Translations under genes and position numbers: made by a program
The notes under the pieces: model-generated
What the model was told of the DNA's origin: nothing
Seen by the model: only the letters and a program-made list of their open reading frames with translations
Database searches by the model: none
In this document: positions 8,128 through 15,841 of the stretch, piece by piece
Position numbering within the stretch: the stretch's first letter is position 1
How the letters are laid out: every line of letters begins with the position of its first letter
Assembly (NCBI GenBank): GCA_946482075.1
Contig: CAMLQG010000079.1
Location: forward strand, 1 to 17,568
DNA from: an uncultured Erythrobacteraceae bacterium
GTDB lineage: Bacteria > Pseudomonadota > Alphaproteobacteria > Sphingomonadales > Sphingomonadaceae
Length of the DNA: 17,568 bases
Direction of reading: 5' to 3'

Positions 8128-8678
8128 GCAGCCTCCTCCCTCGGAGTATAACGAAAAACGGTCACATCTTCCGTAGCCACCAATTTTCGGCGCCCGGTAT
8201 AATATTCGGTCCTCACGACCATAAATGCTCCGTCACCGATATTGAGATTCTTTCTTGTAATACTCAGGAGAGTCGAAATCGACGAGACGAACTCGCCAGG
8301 ATAAACCGCCGCGTGATACTTGGTCTTGCAGTCCGAAGCGAAAAGCGCGGTGCCCGGTGCTGGGATATTCGGGAACGGATAAGTCGGCATCAGGACCGGA
8401 TCGCCCGGCTCGGGAGCCCGATCACCGGGAGTCCAATAGGCGGGCAGACACCATGTCATCACCATCGTCGCCGGACTGATGATCCCGTCATAGCCAGCCG
8501 ATCTGGCGGCTTCATCGTCGTAGTGAAGCGGGCAATCCCACGCGAGCACTTCAAGCCGGCGCCTGATGTCGGGCAGATTGACCGGGTCGATCCCGCGAGA
8601 TCGCGCGATTTCCTTCCCGACAAGCGCTTCCGCATCGGCCCATGTCCCCAGTGTCACCTGCCACTTCACATCTTCCAC
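8124..8678 (-). CDS. MaoC-like dehydratase, FAS1-like N-domain type
   Basis: 184 residues from a GTG start at 8678 (protein begins MEDVKWQVTLGTW). That GTG has GCGGGG 8 nt upstream. The frame is open further 5', but that stretch carries the operator palindrome and a TTGACA element, so it is promoter rather than coding. The sequence fits the N-terminal MaoC/FAS1-like dehydratase domain: NLPDIRRRLEVLAWDCPLHYDD, then SAGYDGIISPATM. The putative Asp/His pair is D48-CPL-H52, one residue closer than the canonical Asp-x4-His, so this subunit may be structural or substrate-binding rather than catalytic (inference). It is the first gene of the operon that continues through the second MaoC protein, ligase, Ltp and DUF35. 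Confidence 0.85.
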   Translation of the reverse strand: MEDVKWQVTLGTWADAEALVGKEIARSRGIDPVNLPDIRRRLEVLAWDCPLHYDDEAARSAGYDGIISPATMVMTWCLPAYWTPGDRAPEPGDPVLMPTYPFPNIPAPGTALFASDCKTKYHAAVYPGEFVSSISTLLSITRKNLNIGDGAFMVVRTEYYTGRRKLVATEDVTVFRYTPREEAA

Positions 8679-8704
8679 AATGTTGAACCCCGCTACAAGA
8701 TCGA

Positions 8705-8759
8705 TAGACGAACGTCCGGTCGGTTGGGACCATTTTTCAGAAGGCAGGCGGCATGTCAA
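8705..8759 (-). promoter_or_regulatory. Promoter and operator of the CoA-thioester operon
   Basis: TTGACA on the minus strand at 8759-8754, then 31 nt, then the operator-like 18-mer CGACCGGACGTTCGTCTA (8722-8705, gene strand). An AT-rich AAAAAT lies at about -10 spacing. The operator matches the P450 and SnoaL operators at 14 of 18 positions and has the same orientation relative to the gene. It ends 26 nt before the GTG start, which supports that start over upstream alternatives. Between it and the cytochrome/DUF1080 gene (8760-8891) I see no gene and no convincing terminator. Confidence 0.6.
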
Positions 8760-8891
8760 GACGACATAGCTCACTTGCATAAGCCTCGATTCGATAGCGG
8801 GTTCGGCACCTTGCCCGATCTGGAACCGGACCTATCGGTGCCGCCGCAAGCCACTCACTATCCGAACTTTTTTCAGGACGGGAGTGAGATC

Positions 8892-10403
8892 CTATTTTGG
8901 GGCCTGATCATCCAGATCCCTTATTCGGAGATTCCGCCAGGCAAACCGCCCACCCTCGGATTGAAAGCCGATATGGCCCGGTTTCGTAAACTCGTGCCTG
9001 GTTACGACTGAAACCTGAACGCCATTCAATCTGGATGTCACAACCCCATCCCTGGACGTGATCTCGACCGAGTTCCACTGTCCGACCGGCCTCTCCGCCC
9101 GTCTCGCCGCCTCCGCATCGTAGGTGTAGGCCGGATTGCTATCCACCCCAAGGGGACGCAACTGGATCACGCCCATGCCTTCGATCTCGAGGCTTTTCGG
9201 CCAAACCCGGTTTTCCGTGATGAACAGGAGATAGCCGCTGTTGCCATAATAGGAATCCTCGGGAGAGCTGCCCTTGTCCGGCTTCATCCGGTAATCAAAC
9301 CTGAGAACGAAGTTCAGATACCATCCGGCAGTGTACATATAGCCATGCGGGCTACCCGTCGTGTGTATCTCGCGGCTCTCTATCCAGTAGGTCTTCCCCG
9401 GCCTGTCGCTCCCGCAACCCTGCGGCGGGGGGTTGCATCCCATGCCCAGCAAGAAGCGAAGGCCGGAGAAATCCTTGCCGTTGAACAGAGATTTGAAACC
9501 GGGCTCTATCAGCGGCATCGCATCGAGGATTCTGACGTCCGAAGGCAGGTCCCGCGGTCCGGCCCGCAGGCCGTTCGACTGAAGCAGAAATGCCGTGAGG
9601 TCGCGATATGTCTCGTCATTGAGCCCGTCGGAATCATGCGCGGGCATCGTGTACTTGATGCGTTTGTAGAGAGCTCCCGCACTCGGCCATTGCGAGAGGA
9701 GGCTCTCTCCGCTCAAGTGAATTCTGACATGGGTCGCTCCCACGGTAATGCCGCCACTGTCGATCAGCGACACATTCGCATAGGTGGGATCGTCTGCGAA
9801 TTTGTCTCGGCTCGAGGCATCGGACAGCTGCGATTTCGCCTCGGACGCATGACACATCGCACAGGAGCCCTGAAAGAACGCCGCACCCCGTTCCGCCTGC
9901 TTCACCGAAAAATATCCTTCGTCAGTCCCCTGCATGGGAGAGGACGAATGAGAAGAGCGCTCCTCTTGATCGTGGAGGAACATGGCCTTCATCGCCTGCC
10001 TGTCTGGCCCCAGGTCGGCACTCCCGGCTTGGAATCCGTTCTCGCTGAGGATATAGGCGAGCACGTCGCGATATTGGCTTTCCTCCAGACTGAGCATCCG
10101 GTTTGCGGGCATCGTATGCGCGATGATCCCGTACAGGTCGTTGACGCTGTTCCACCTTTTCGTGAATGCGAGCCCCGCCAACGCGACGGGCGGCGAAGCA
10201 GATGCATTCAGCACGTGACAGCCCACGCATTGCTTTTCGAAAAGCGATTGCCCCCGCTGGACCTGAGCAGCGCTGAATTGGGGGCCCCTCTCGGCAACTG
10301 CGGACGAGCTTCGCATTCCGAAATACAGCGCGATCGCAATGAGCATCAGCACTGCTCCTGCGACTACCCATTTTCCGAGAACGATGCGGCGCTTCTCATT
10401 CAT
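8892..10403 (-). CDS. Di-cytochrome c fused to DUF1080 (3-keto-glycoside hydrolase-like) domain
   Basis: About 503 residues. A basic N-terminus and one hydrophobic helix (LGKWVVAGAVLMLIAIALYF) form a membrane anchor or uncleaved signal sending the rest to the periplasm. Two class I cytochrome c domains follow: CVGCH with axial methionine in HTMPA, then CAMCH with methionine in YTMPA. The C-terminal 200 residues are a DUF1080 jelly-roll: FKSLFNGKDFSGL, then SGYLLFI, QWNSVEI, and a closing GHIGFQSEG...FAWRNLRIRDL. DUF1080 domains hydrolyse or bind 3-keto sugars; the cytochromes would pass electrons. ATG at 10403 (MNEKRR) was chosen, though an in-frame GTG at 10418 is possible; neither has a strong ribosome site. 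It lies 126 nt downstream of the TonB-dependent receptor on the same strand. The physiological role is unknown. Confidence 0.88.
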   Translation of the reverse strand: MNEKRRIVLGKWVVAGAVLMLIAIALYFGMRSSSAVAERGPQFSAAQVQRGQSLFEKQCVGCHVLNASASPPVALAGLAFTKRWNSVNDLYGIIAHTMPANRMLSLEESQYRDVLAYILSENGFQAGSADLGPDRQAMKAMFLHDQEERSSHSSSPMQGTDEGYFSVKQAERGAAFFQGSCAMCHASEAKSQLSDASSRDKFADDPTYANVSLIDSGGITVGATHVRIHLSGESLLSQWPSAGALYKRIKYTMPAHDSDGLNDETYRDLTAFLLQSNGLRAGPRDLPSDVRILDAMPLIEPGFKSLFNGKDFSGLRFLLGMGCNPPPQGCGSDRPGKTYWIESREIHTTGSPHGYMYTAGWYLNFVLRFDYRMKPDKGSSPEDSYYGNSGYLLFITENRVWPKSLEIEGMGVIQLRPLGVDSNPAYTYDAEAARRAERPVGQWNSVEITSRDGVVTSRLNGVQVSVVTRHEFTKPGHIGFQSEGGRFAWRNLRIRDLDDQAPK

Positions 10404-10495
10404 TTTTCGATGATTCACTCAAATGATACTCGATCGGAGTACAATCTCGGGATTTCGCGACATCCGGGACGGGTGCGGAACCGCAAGGGAGGGAC

Positions 10496-10517
10496 CGGAG
10501 ACGCCTAAGCGTCTCCG
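10496..10517 (-). terminator. Hairpin downstream of TonB-dependent receptor
   Basis: Perfect 9-bp stem CGGAGACGC / GCGTCTCCG with a CTAA loop, starting 13 nt past the receptor stop. No T-run follows on the minus strand, so it is not a classic intrinsic terminator. It may stabilise the receptor mRNA 3' end or reduce read-through into the cytochrome/DUF1080 gene. The remaining gap up to 10403 shows no operator of the cluster type. Confidence 0.5.
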
Positions 10518-10529
10518 TGCTTCACTGTC

Positions 10530-12941
10530 CTAGAAGTTATATCCGACCTGTATTCTTATTTCACGAGCACGAGGAGTGAAGGTGAAATACTCATCACTGT
10601 ATGCGAATGGCTTTCCACTCGACACCATCTTGTAGAACTTATTTCCAAGATTGCGGCCGATCAGGCTCACTTCCCATCTGTCATCCTCCGGATGCAGCCT
10701 GAGACTGGCGTTGAACAGCGTGTAGGACTTCTGAAGCGTCACGGGATGGTGATCTTCCGCCGTGAAATAGGAGCCGGTGTATGCGGCATCGCCGGCGAAA
10801 GCGAGCTTGAGGTCGGAATTGCCCAGCGGAAGATCGTAGATGAAACCGCCATTGAGCGTATGTTTCGGCGCCTGGGTAAGCGGCGCACCGGTGAGATCCT
10901 GGCTGCCTCCGACACATCCTTCCGCCACGGACTGCCCGCTGTAGCAACTCGCACCAGGGTAGCTCTTGAAGATGGCCTTGTTATAGGTAGCCGTCGCGTT
11001 CAGCCGAAGCTCGTCGGTGGCCTGCCACAGCACAGAAAGTTCGGCGCCCTTGATCCTGGCCGAAGCGGCATTCTTAATGAAATAGCCGAACGAGTTCTGG
11101 TCGAACTGACTGAGCTGCAGGCCCTTGTAGATGAAGCTGTAGATCGCACCTTCCACCCGGATGGAACGGTTGGCCAACTGGGCCTTGAAGCCGGCCTCGA
11201 AGCCCTTGGAGGTTTCACTGTCGAACCTCAAATTGTCCGCTGTCATGAAGGTTTGCACCAGGTTCGGGCTGGAGAAGCCGCCTGATTTGTAGCCCGTCTT
11301 ATAGGCGATGTAGAGCAGGGATTCGCTGTTCGGCTTATAGGATGCGGTGAATTCCGGCGACCAGTTGGAGTCGCTGAACGTGAAATCTCCCGGCAGCGGC
11401 ACACCCACCGGCTGAAGCGCAAAGCCTTGTTGCAGGAACCCGTGCGCATAGGTGTTCAGAATGTCCGTCTTCTTCTTTTCGCGCGTATAACGAACACCGC
11501 CCGCGAGCTCGAACTTCTCCGACAACGCCCAACGGACCTGGCCGAACCCGGAGATCGTGTCGCCGCTGGATATGATCCGGTTGCCTTGCGTATCATACCG
11601 GCCGGTAAGCGGATCCGGCCCCACGAAACCAAGGAAACATGCCGTGCGGTTCCTGCGCTTCCAGTCTTCGTAATAGGCGCCGATCGTGAAGTTCACAGGG
11701 CCGTCGAAATCGCTGGCCAGGCGGAATTCCTGCGAGAACGTCTGGGAATTCTCGCCGATCTGACAGGGGACCGAGGCGTGGCTGCTGAAGCTGAAATCGG
11801 TCTGCTGCTTGGCGTTGAGCTTGGTGAAGCCGGAGACACTCGTGAGCGTCAGATTATCCAAATGGTAATTCATGTTGAGCGTGGTCAACAACGTCTTGAT
11901 GTCAGTGTATTGTGCACCGCCGCGGCTATAGGGTGTGACCTTGGCGATCTCCGCCGGCATATTCGACTGCGTGAAGTTCTTGTCTATCTTACAGTCGCCG
12001 CCCGGATCGGGATAGGGGATGGCGCCAAGGCCGAAGTCGACGGGCGGGCCCGAATGGAAGCAGACCACCTGGCCTGTGGTTCCATTATCCTTGTGAGTTC
12101 CTGCGGCGACCTTCAGATTGGCGTCGAAGTCCGATGACGGCTCCCACAGCAGGGTGGCCCGACCCATGATGTCCTTGCCGCCATTTCCCTTGGAATCGCG
12201 GGGAAACGTATCGAAACCTCCCATCACCGGATTATCGGGGATCGCCACTGCCCTGTTGCGAAGCCAGCCGGTCATCTTGCCGCCTCGCAGCGCCAGGCGC
12301 CCTTTCAATGTGTCGCTGATCGGGCCGGAAATGGCCCCCTCGATGATCTTTTCCCTGGCTTCGAATTCGTAACTCGCGCGAATATAGCCTTCGAATTGGT
12401 CGGTCGGATTCTTGCTTCGCAACGAGATCACGCCGGCCGGGTTGTTCTTGCCGAAGAACAGGGCCTGGGGGCCCTTGAGCACTTCGATCTGAGCGACGTC
12501 GAAGAAGCCGATGTTCACGCCGTTTCCGCGCATCGCCTGCATGCCGTCAATGTTCACGCCGACGCTGGAATCCAGGCCGGCATCCGAATAGGGCGTGCCG
12601 AGACCGCGGATCTTGAAGCTCCCTCCGGAGCCGGTGTCGGCACGCGACACCATCACCTGCGGCGCGATGGTGGCCAGGCGGGAAAGATCCGCGACACCGG
12701 TATTGGTCAACGCCTCGCCGCTCACCGCGGTAACCGCGACGGGCACGGACATCAGGCTTTCCTCGCGCTTGCGTGCAGTGACGATGATCTCGTCGAGTTG
12801 CCCGCTATGTACCGCCGTTTCGCTCGCGTCCTGCGCCAAGGCCAGCTCGGGCACAACCAGCGCGGAACACCCCGCAAAGGCGGCAAGCCACCAGGCGTTG
12901 AGATTCCTTCTCACATTTTTCCGGACTACGACTTCAGACAT
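10530..12941 (-). CDS. TonB-dependent outer-membrane receptor
   Basis: 803 residues. Signal peptide from residue 1 to about 36 (NAWWLAAFAGCSALVVPELALA, cleaved before QDAS). The TonB box lies near 50-56 (DEIIVTARKREESL). The plug domain includes KIRGLGTPYSD and EVLKGPQALFFGKNNPAGVI. A 22-strand-type beta-barrel follows and ends in the aromatic C-terminus QVGYNF expected for outer-membrane insertion. It imports a substrate with energy from TonB-ExbBD. Barrel sequence resembles the large sphingomonad group of receptors beside aromatic, steroid or terpenoid catabolic genes; substrate not assignable. The start at 12941 has GGGGGAAC upstream; a longer frame would cover the operator and the end of the P450 gene. 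An operator-like palindrome lies 83 nt upstream of the start. Confidence 0.95.
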   Translation of the reverse strand: MSEVVVRKNVRRNLNAWWLAAFAGCSALVVPELALAQDASETAVHSGQLDEIIVTARKREESLMSVPVAVTAVSGEALTNTGVADLSRLATIAPQVMVSRADTGSGGSFKIRGLGTPYSDAGLDSSVGVNIDGMQAMRGNGVNIGFFDVAQIEVLKGPQALFFGKNNPAGVISLRSKNPTDQFEGYIRASYEFEAREKIIEGAISGPISDTLKGRLALRGGKMTGWLRNRAVAIPDNPVMGGFDTFPRDSKGNGGKDIMGRATLLWEPSSDFDANLKVAAGTHKDNGTTGQVVCFHSGPPVDFGLGAIPYPDPGGDCKIDKNFTQSNMPAEIAKVTPYSRGGAQYTDIKTLLTTLNMNYHLDNLTLTSVSGFTKLNAKQQTDFSFSSHASVPCQIGENSQTFSQEFRLASDFDGPVNFTIGAYYEDWKRRNRTACFLGFVGPDPLTGRYDTQGNRIISSGDTISGFGQVRWALSEKFELAGGVRYTREKKKTDILNTYAHGFLQQGFALQPVGVPLPGDFTFSDSNWSPEFTASYKPNSESLLYIAYKTGYKSGGFSSPNLVQTFMTADNLRFDSETSKGFEAGFKAQLANRSIRVEGAIYSFIYKGLQLSQFDQNSFGYFIKNAASARIKGAELSVLWQATDELRLNATATYNKAIFKSYPGASCYSGQSVAEGCVGGSQDLTGAPLTQAPKHTLNGGFIYDLPLGNSDLKLAFAGDAAYTGSYFTAEDHHPVTLQKSYTLFNASLRLHPEDDRWEVSLIGRNLGNKFYKMVSSGKPFAYSDEYFTFTPRAREIRIQVGYNF

Positions 12942-13023
12942 CTTGTTCCCCCGATATTGTGATGCTTCTTGAGATGGACATTGATGGAATTTCGTTTCTC
13001 TCGCTTGATCGTTACCTGCCTTT

Positions 13024-13041
13024 AGTCCGACCGGTCGGTCG
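13024..13041 (-). promoter_or_regulatory. Operator-like palindrome upstream of TonB-dependent receptor
   Basis: Perfect 12-bp palindrome CCGACCGGTCGG at 13027-13038; gene-strand site CGACCGACCGGTCGGACT. It lies between a TTGCAT (13048-13043) and a CTAAAG (13025-13020) with 17 nt spacing, the -35/-10 arrangement in which a repressor blocks polymerase directly. 15 of 16 bases (13024-13039) match the site at 1834-1849. The 5' leader from here to the receptor start shows nothing else recognisable. Confidence 0.6.
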
Positions 13042-13063
13042 AATGCAAGGCGAAGCAAAGGGC

Positions 13064-14311
13064 TCATGCCCTTTCCTTCGAGCGCTTGTCGAAGGTCATG
13101 TCGAGACGGAGAAGGCCGTAGGAAATGTACATGGGCGTCCACACATAGCTGTCACTGCCTTTGGCGGCCCTGAAATTATCAAGCCGTTCAAGAAGAGCCG
13201 CGAACGCGGTATGCAGCTCCACGCGAGCGAGTTGCATACCGATGCAGATGTGGATGCCTGCACCGAAGGCAAGGTGAGCACGCCCGTTGGCGCGTGTCAG
13301 ATCCAGCACTTCGGGATGCTCGAAAGTTGCCGGGTCGCGATTGGCGGCACCGTAGCGCACTTCGATGCGCGCGCCTTTCGGGATCGCCACTCCGTCGATT
13401 TCGAGATCTTCCTTGGCCCGGCGAAACAGAGTCTGGGTGGGCGTCATGAGACGCAGCACTTCCTCGACGAATGCGTCGATCTTGACCGGATCGGAAGCGA
13501 TCTCCCAGGCCTTGTCGGGATTGTCGATCAGCAGCTTCATGCCCGCCGAAAGCGAATAGGCCGTGGTCTCGTTGCCGCCCACCAGCAGGGCCTGCAGCAG
13601 CGCCAGAAGTTCCGGGATATCAGGTTGGCCCTCGTCATCGACCATGACATGCGCAAGCTGGCTTACCAACGTGCCGTCGGGAGTCGCCCGCACCCGTTCT
13701 ATCGTCCTGATAAAAAAGGCATACATATCCGCAAGCGCGTAGGAGATTTCGATTTCACGCTCATCGGTGAGAACGGGATTGATCGCTTCCACGGCGCAGT
13801 CGGACCAGAACTTGAGATTGTCGAGATCTTCGAGCGTGAAGCCCAGTTGTTCCGCGATGATGCGCATGGGAAGCGCATTGGCGAAATCCTCCACGAACTC
13901 GCAGCCCCCCTGATCGACGAAACCGTCGATCAGGCCATGGACGATTTCGGCGATATGCGGCCGCAACGCATCCACGTTCCAGCCGGCGAAAGCCCGATCG
14001 ACCAGAATGCGGCGCCCGCGATGCACCGGCGGATCCAGCGCCTGGATATTCTCCCCCGGAACCGGCGCCTTCGCTCGAAAGATGCTTTCGACCTGTTCGC
14101 GGATGCCGGATTCCCTGTTTCCCACGAGGCCGACCGCATTCGAGAAGCGCCTGTGATCCAATAGCACCGCACGCACGTCAGCATAGCGGGTCAACACGTA
14201 ATTGCCCGTCCCGGGATCGAAATAGATCGGATCGCTTTTCCGCAACTGGTCATAGGCGGCGAAGGGGCAACGCTGAACCGCCGGATCGCCGAAGGAGATT
14301 TCACCTGCCAT
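13064..14311 (-). CDS. Cytochrome P450
   Basis: 415 residues, soluble bacterial class I P450 of normal length. The I-helix oxygen-activation motif is GGNETT (245-250). The K-helix ExxR is E284-VL-R287. The heme-binding loop is FGAGIHICIGMQLAR, with C356 as thiolate ligand. The start at 14311 (MAGEISFGDPAVQRCPFAAY) has GGCAGG 8 nt upstream and matches typical N-termini; a TTG at 14419 would extend the frame through a stretch unlike P450s. It needs a ferredoxin and reductase, neither of which is in the window. It is transcribed from a promoter with an operator identical to that of the second SnoaL-like gene. Probable role: hydroxylation that opens the pathway. By eye it resembles P450s acting on terpenoids, sterols or alkyl chains; substrate not assignable. 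Confidence 0.95.
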   Translation of the reverse strand: MAGEISFGDPAVQRCPFAAYDQLRKSDPIYFDPGTGNYVLTRYADVRAVLLDHRRFSNAVGLVGNRESGIREQVESIFRAKAPVPGENIQALDPPVHRGRRILVDRAFAGWNVDALRPHIAEIVHGLIDGFVDQGGCEFVEDFANALPMRIIAEQLGFTLEDLDNLKFWSDCAVEAINPVLTDEREIEISYALADMYAFFIRTIERVRATPDGTLVSQLAHVMVDDEGQPDIPELLALLQALLVGGNETTAYSLSAGMKLLIDNPDKAWEIASDPVKIDAFVEEVLRLMTPTQTLFRRAKEDLEIDGVAIPKGARIEVRYGAANRDPATFEHPEVLDLTRANGRAHLAFGAGIHICIGMQLARVELHTAFAALLERLDNFRAAKGSDSYVWTPMYISYGLLRLDMTFDKRSKERA

Positions 14312-14312
14312 T

Positions 14313-14405
14313 TCAGGAACCTGCCCCCTGAAACAGCCTCGCCGCAGGACCCGCGCCTGCCGGAAGCGCGTCCGGGCAACCAGCCATGGGGCCAAGCGAT
14401 GCCAT
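14313..14405 (-). CDS. Possible 30-residue leader peptide before P450
   Basis: ATG at 14405 follows a strong ribosome site (GGGGAGG, 2-5 nt upstream) and opens a 30-codon frame (MASLGPMAGCPDALPAGAGP...) whose TGA ends at 14313, one base before the P450 ATG. It could be a translated leader that couples ribosomes to the P450 start. It resembles no known family, is rich in Ala/Gly/Pro, and may be chance. It shares no homology with P450 N-termini, so a frameshifted P450 start is less likely. Confidence 0.3.
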   Translation of the reverse strand: MASLGPMAGCPDALPAGAGPAARLFQGAGS

Positions 14406-14480
14406 ATCCTCCCCTTCAATTACCCAATCACGCCCCCTCCATTCGACCGAGCCGAATGCAGCGGAGATCACCGATACCTA

Positions 14481-14529
14481 CGAACGAACGTTCGGTCGGG
14501 ACATTCCGCCATTCCCGCTTTCCTGTCAA
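14481..14529 (-). promoter_or_regulatory. P450 promoter with operator
   Basis: Minus-strand TTGACA at 14529-14524, 25 nt gap, then operator CGACCGAACGTTCGTTCG (14498-14481), an imperfect palindrome with one mismatched pair in nine. The operator is identical over 18 bp (19 with the flanking base) to the one before the second SnoaL-like gene. The -10 is weak (GAATGT at 17-nt spacing). The operator would cover the transcription start. Confidence 0.65.
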
Positions 14530-14629
14530 GGGGCCACTCCATCCCTTAGTGACATAGCCCGTCTGTTCGAAAAAAATTATTTGATATGTCAGTATAAATA
14601 TAAAATACCGCCACAGATCTGGAGATTCA

Positions 14630-14679
14630 TTGACAATGGACCTGGTTGGCAACATTCCTTCCTACCGAACATTCGTTTG
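14630..14679 (+). promoter_or_regulatory. Promoter with degenerate operator, first SnoaL-like gene
   Basis: TTGACA at 14630-14635, a 26-nt gap, then CTACCGAACATTCGTTTG (14662-14679), matching the strong operator at 15 of 18 positions. It ends 64 nt before the start codon; in the paralogous SnoaL-like gene the same distance is 67 nt. The conserved spacing supports function despite the weaker match. Confidence 0.55.
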
Positions 14680-14743
14680 AATTTCTCGTACAGCGGCCAA
14701 CCTGGCGGGAAGCGATCGCATTGCCTGTCAGGAGCTCGAAACC

Positions 14744-15250
14744 ATGGCTTCAGTTGAGAACCGACTTCTCGCCCTGGAAGACGTCGATGAAATCTTGCGG
14801 CTGAAATCCGCCTATTGCGATGCCGCAGATGGCGGCTGGGATCGGCGCAGCCACAATGGGGCCCGAGTGGCAGCACTATTTACCAATGATGGAGTGTGGG
14901 ACGCCGGCGGGCCCGGCCGCGCCGAAGGTCCCGCTGCGATCAGCGCGCTGTTCGACAGTTTCGAGGCGCTCTATCTGGCAAGCCACAATGTCGCAGCGCC
15001 GTCGATCACTGTCGATGGCGACACCGCGATGGGCCGATGGCACGTGATCACGCTGCTGGCACATCGCGAGCAGGGGCCGCTCTTCGCGGGCGGCGCATAT
15101 TGGAACGAGATGCGGCGAACCCCGGCTGGATGGCGCTTCTCCCTGATGAAATGCGAGCTCGGCTTTTTCAGTCCGCCGGAAAGGGGCTGGCAAGATCCCG
15201 AATTGCAGCGCTTCATCGCAACCCATGGCATGCGGCCCAACCACGCATGA
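14744..15250 (+). CDS. SnoaL/NTF2-like protein, paralog A
   Basis: 168-residue alpha+beta-barrel protein of the SnoaL-like (nuclear transport factor 2) family. Members include ketosteroid isomerases, polyketide cyclases, dehydratases and ring-hydroxylating dioxygenase beta subunits. Visible features: helical start ENRLLALEDVDEILRLKSAYC, AADGGWDR (27-34), ITVDGDTAMGRWH and RTPAGWRF near the barrel end, and a C-terminal PPERGW. The start at 14744 has AGGAG upstream. It is divergent from the P450 and convergent with the VOC gene (29 bp between stops). It is strongly similar, without gaps, to the protein at 15842-16342 (about 85 of 157 aligned residues identical by eye). Probably an isomerase, cyclase or dehydratase on the P450 product; reaction not readable. 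Confidence 0.88.
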   Translation: MASVENRLLALEDVDEILRLKSAYCDAADGGWDRRSHNGARVAALFTNDGVWDAGGPGRAEGPAAISALFDSFEALYLASHNVAAPSITVDGDTAMGRWHVITLLAHREQGPLFAGGAYWNEMRRTPAGWRFSLMKCELGFFSPPERGWQDPELQRFIATHGMRPNHA

Positions 15251-15279
15251 ACCGCCGCTGAGCCAGTGGCGATCGACTG

Positions 15280-15816
15280 TTATGCGAGCAATGTCTCGAA
15301 CGACCTTCGGCGATCCGTGCCGTCCCAATCGCGATGCGCTTCCCGCATCGTCCGGCAGGCCTGGTCGAACAGGCTGGAATGATCCATCAGCTCGATGTGG
15401 CACCCCATGATGTCGCGGGCATCGATGTAGCAATATCGCCCCAGCCCGTCGGTTCTGCCATCAAAGGTGCGTTCCGCACCTGCCTTGCGAAACCGCTCGC
15501 ACGCTTCGTCATAGCCGTCATGACTCATCAGGAAATGGTGGAAATGCCCCGCCCGCGGAGTCTGTTCCGGTGGCGGCACTCCGTCGAGATAGGCGGAAGG
15601 CGCCGCATTCGTCTGCTTTATCAGTTCGATCTGCATGTCTCCGGAATAACCGATGGCCACGGAAATCTCGGCATTGGTCGGCGCCCCCCGGTAAGATTGA
15701 TCGGGCACGACAATATCTGCGAGATAGAAGGGACCGGCTTGCATCACGTCGATCCAGAAATCGATCGCGGCATCCAGATCGTGAACCATATAGCCGATTT
15801 GTGAAACAGCACTCAT
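15280..15816 (-). CDS. VOC (glyoxalase/bleomycin-resistance/extradiol dioxygenase) fold protein
   Basis: 178 residues, two beta-alpha-beta-beta-beta modules. The first begins VSQIGYMVHDLDAAIDFW and holds QIELI; the second carries HFHHFLM and ends IMGCHIELMD. Candidate metal ligands are Q6 or H12, E64, H93/H94 and E142, consistent with a metal-binding vicinal-oxygen-chelate site. The ATG at 15816 is used; a GTG codon directly before it is an equal alternative, with GAGG 6-9 nt upstream. It follows the second SnoaL-like gene by 25 nt on the same strand, so the two are one operon. Possible roles are isomerase, epimerase or dioxygenase on a pathway intermediate. Length and lack of an extradiol signature argue against a classical ring-cleaving dioxygenase. 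Confidence 0.88.
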   Translation of the reverse strand: MSAVSQIGYMVHDLDAAIDFWIDVMQAGPFYLADIVVPDQSYRGAPTNAEISVAIGYSGDMQIELIKQTNAAPSAYLDGVPPPEQTPRAGHFHHFLMSHDGYDEACERFRKAGAERTFDGRTDGLGRYCYIDARDIMGCHIELMDHSSLFDQACRTMREAHRDWDGTDRRRSFETLLA

Positions 15817-15841
15817 CACGTCGATCCTCTACCCATCCAGC

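Larger units (their letters stand above)
14312..14743. other. 432-bp divergent intergenic region (P450 / SnoaL-like gene)
   Basis: It holds the possible leader peptide (14313-14405), the P450 promoter/operator (14481-14529), an AT-rich island at 14570-14610 and the SnoaL-like gene promoter/operator (14630-14679). The AT-rich island is unusual in this GC-rich window and could be an activator or nucleoid-protein site. No RNA gene or further reading frame was recognised. Confidence 0.6.

Noticed and set aside
8679..8780. N-terminal extension of the MaoC-like protein to an ATG at 8780
   Set aside because: The extension contains the TTGACA element and operator, has no MaoC-like sequence, and the GTG at 8678 has a good ribosome site.
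12959..14164. Plus-strand open frame of 401 codons opposite the P450
   Set aside because: The minus strand holds a complete P450 with ExxR and heme-binding loop; the plus frame has no recognisable domain and starts inside the receptor upstream region.
14570..14610. AT-rich island as an origin, attachment site or RNA gene
   Set aside because: No repeats, integrase or structured RNA features; best explained as part of the divergent regulatory region.
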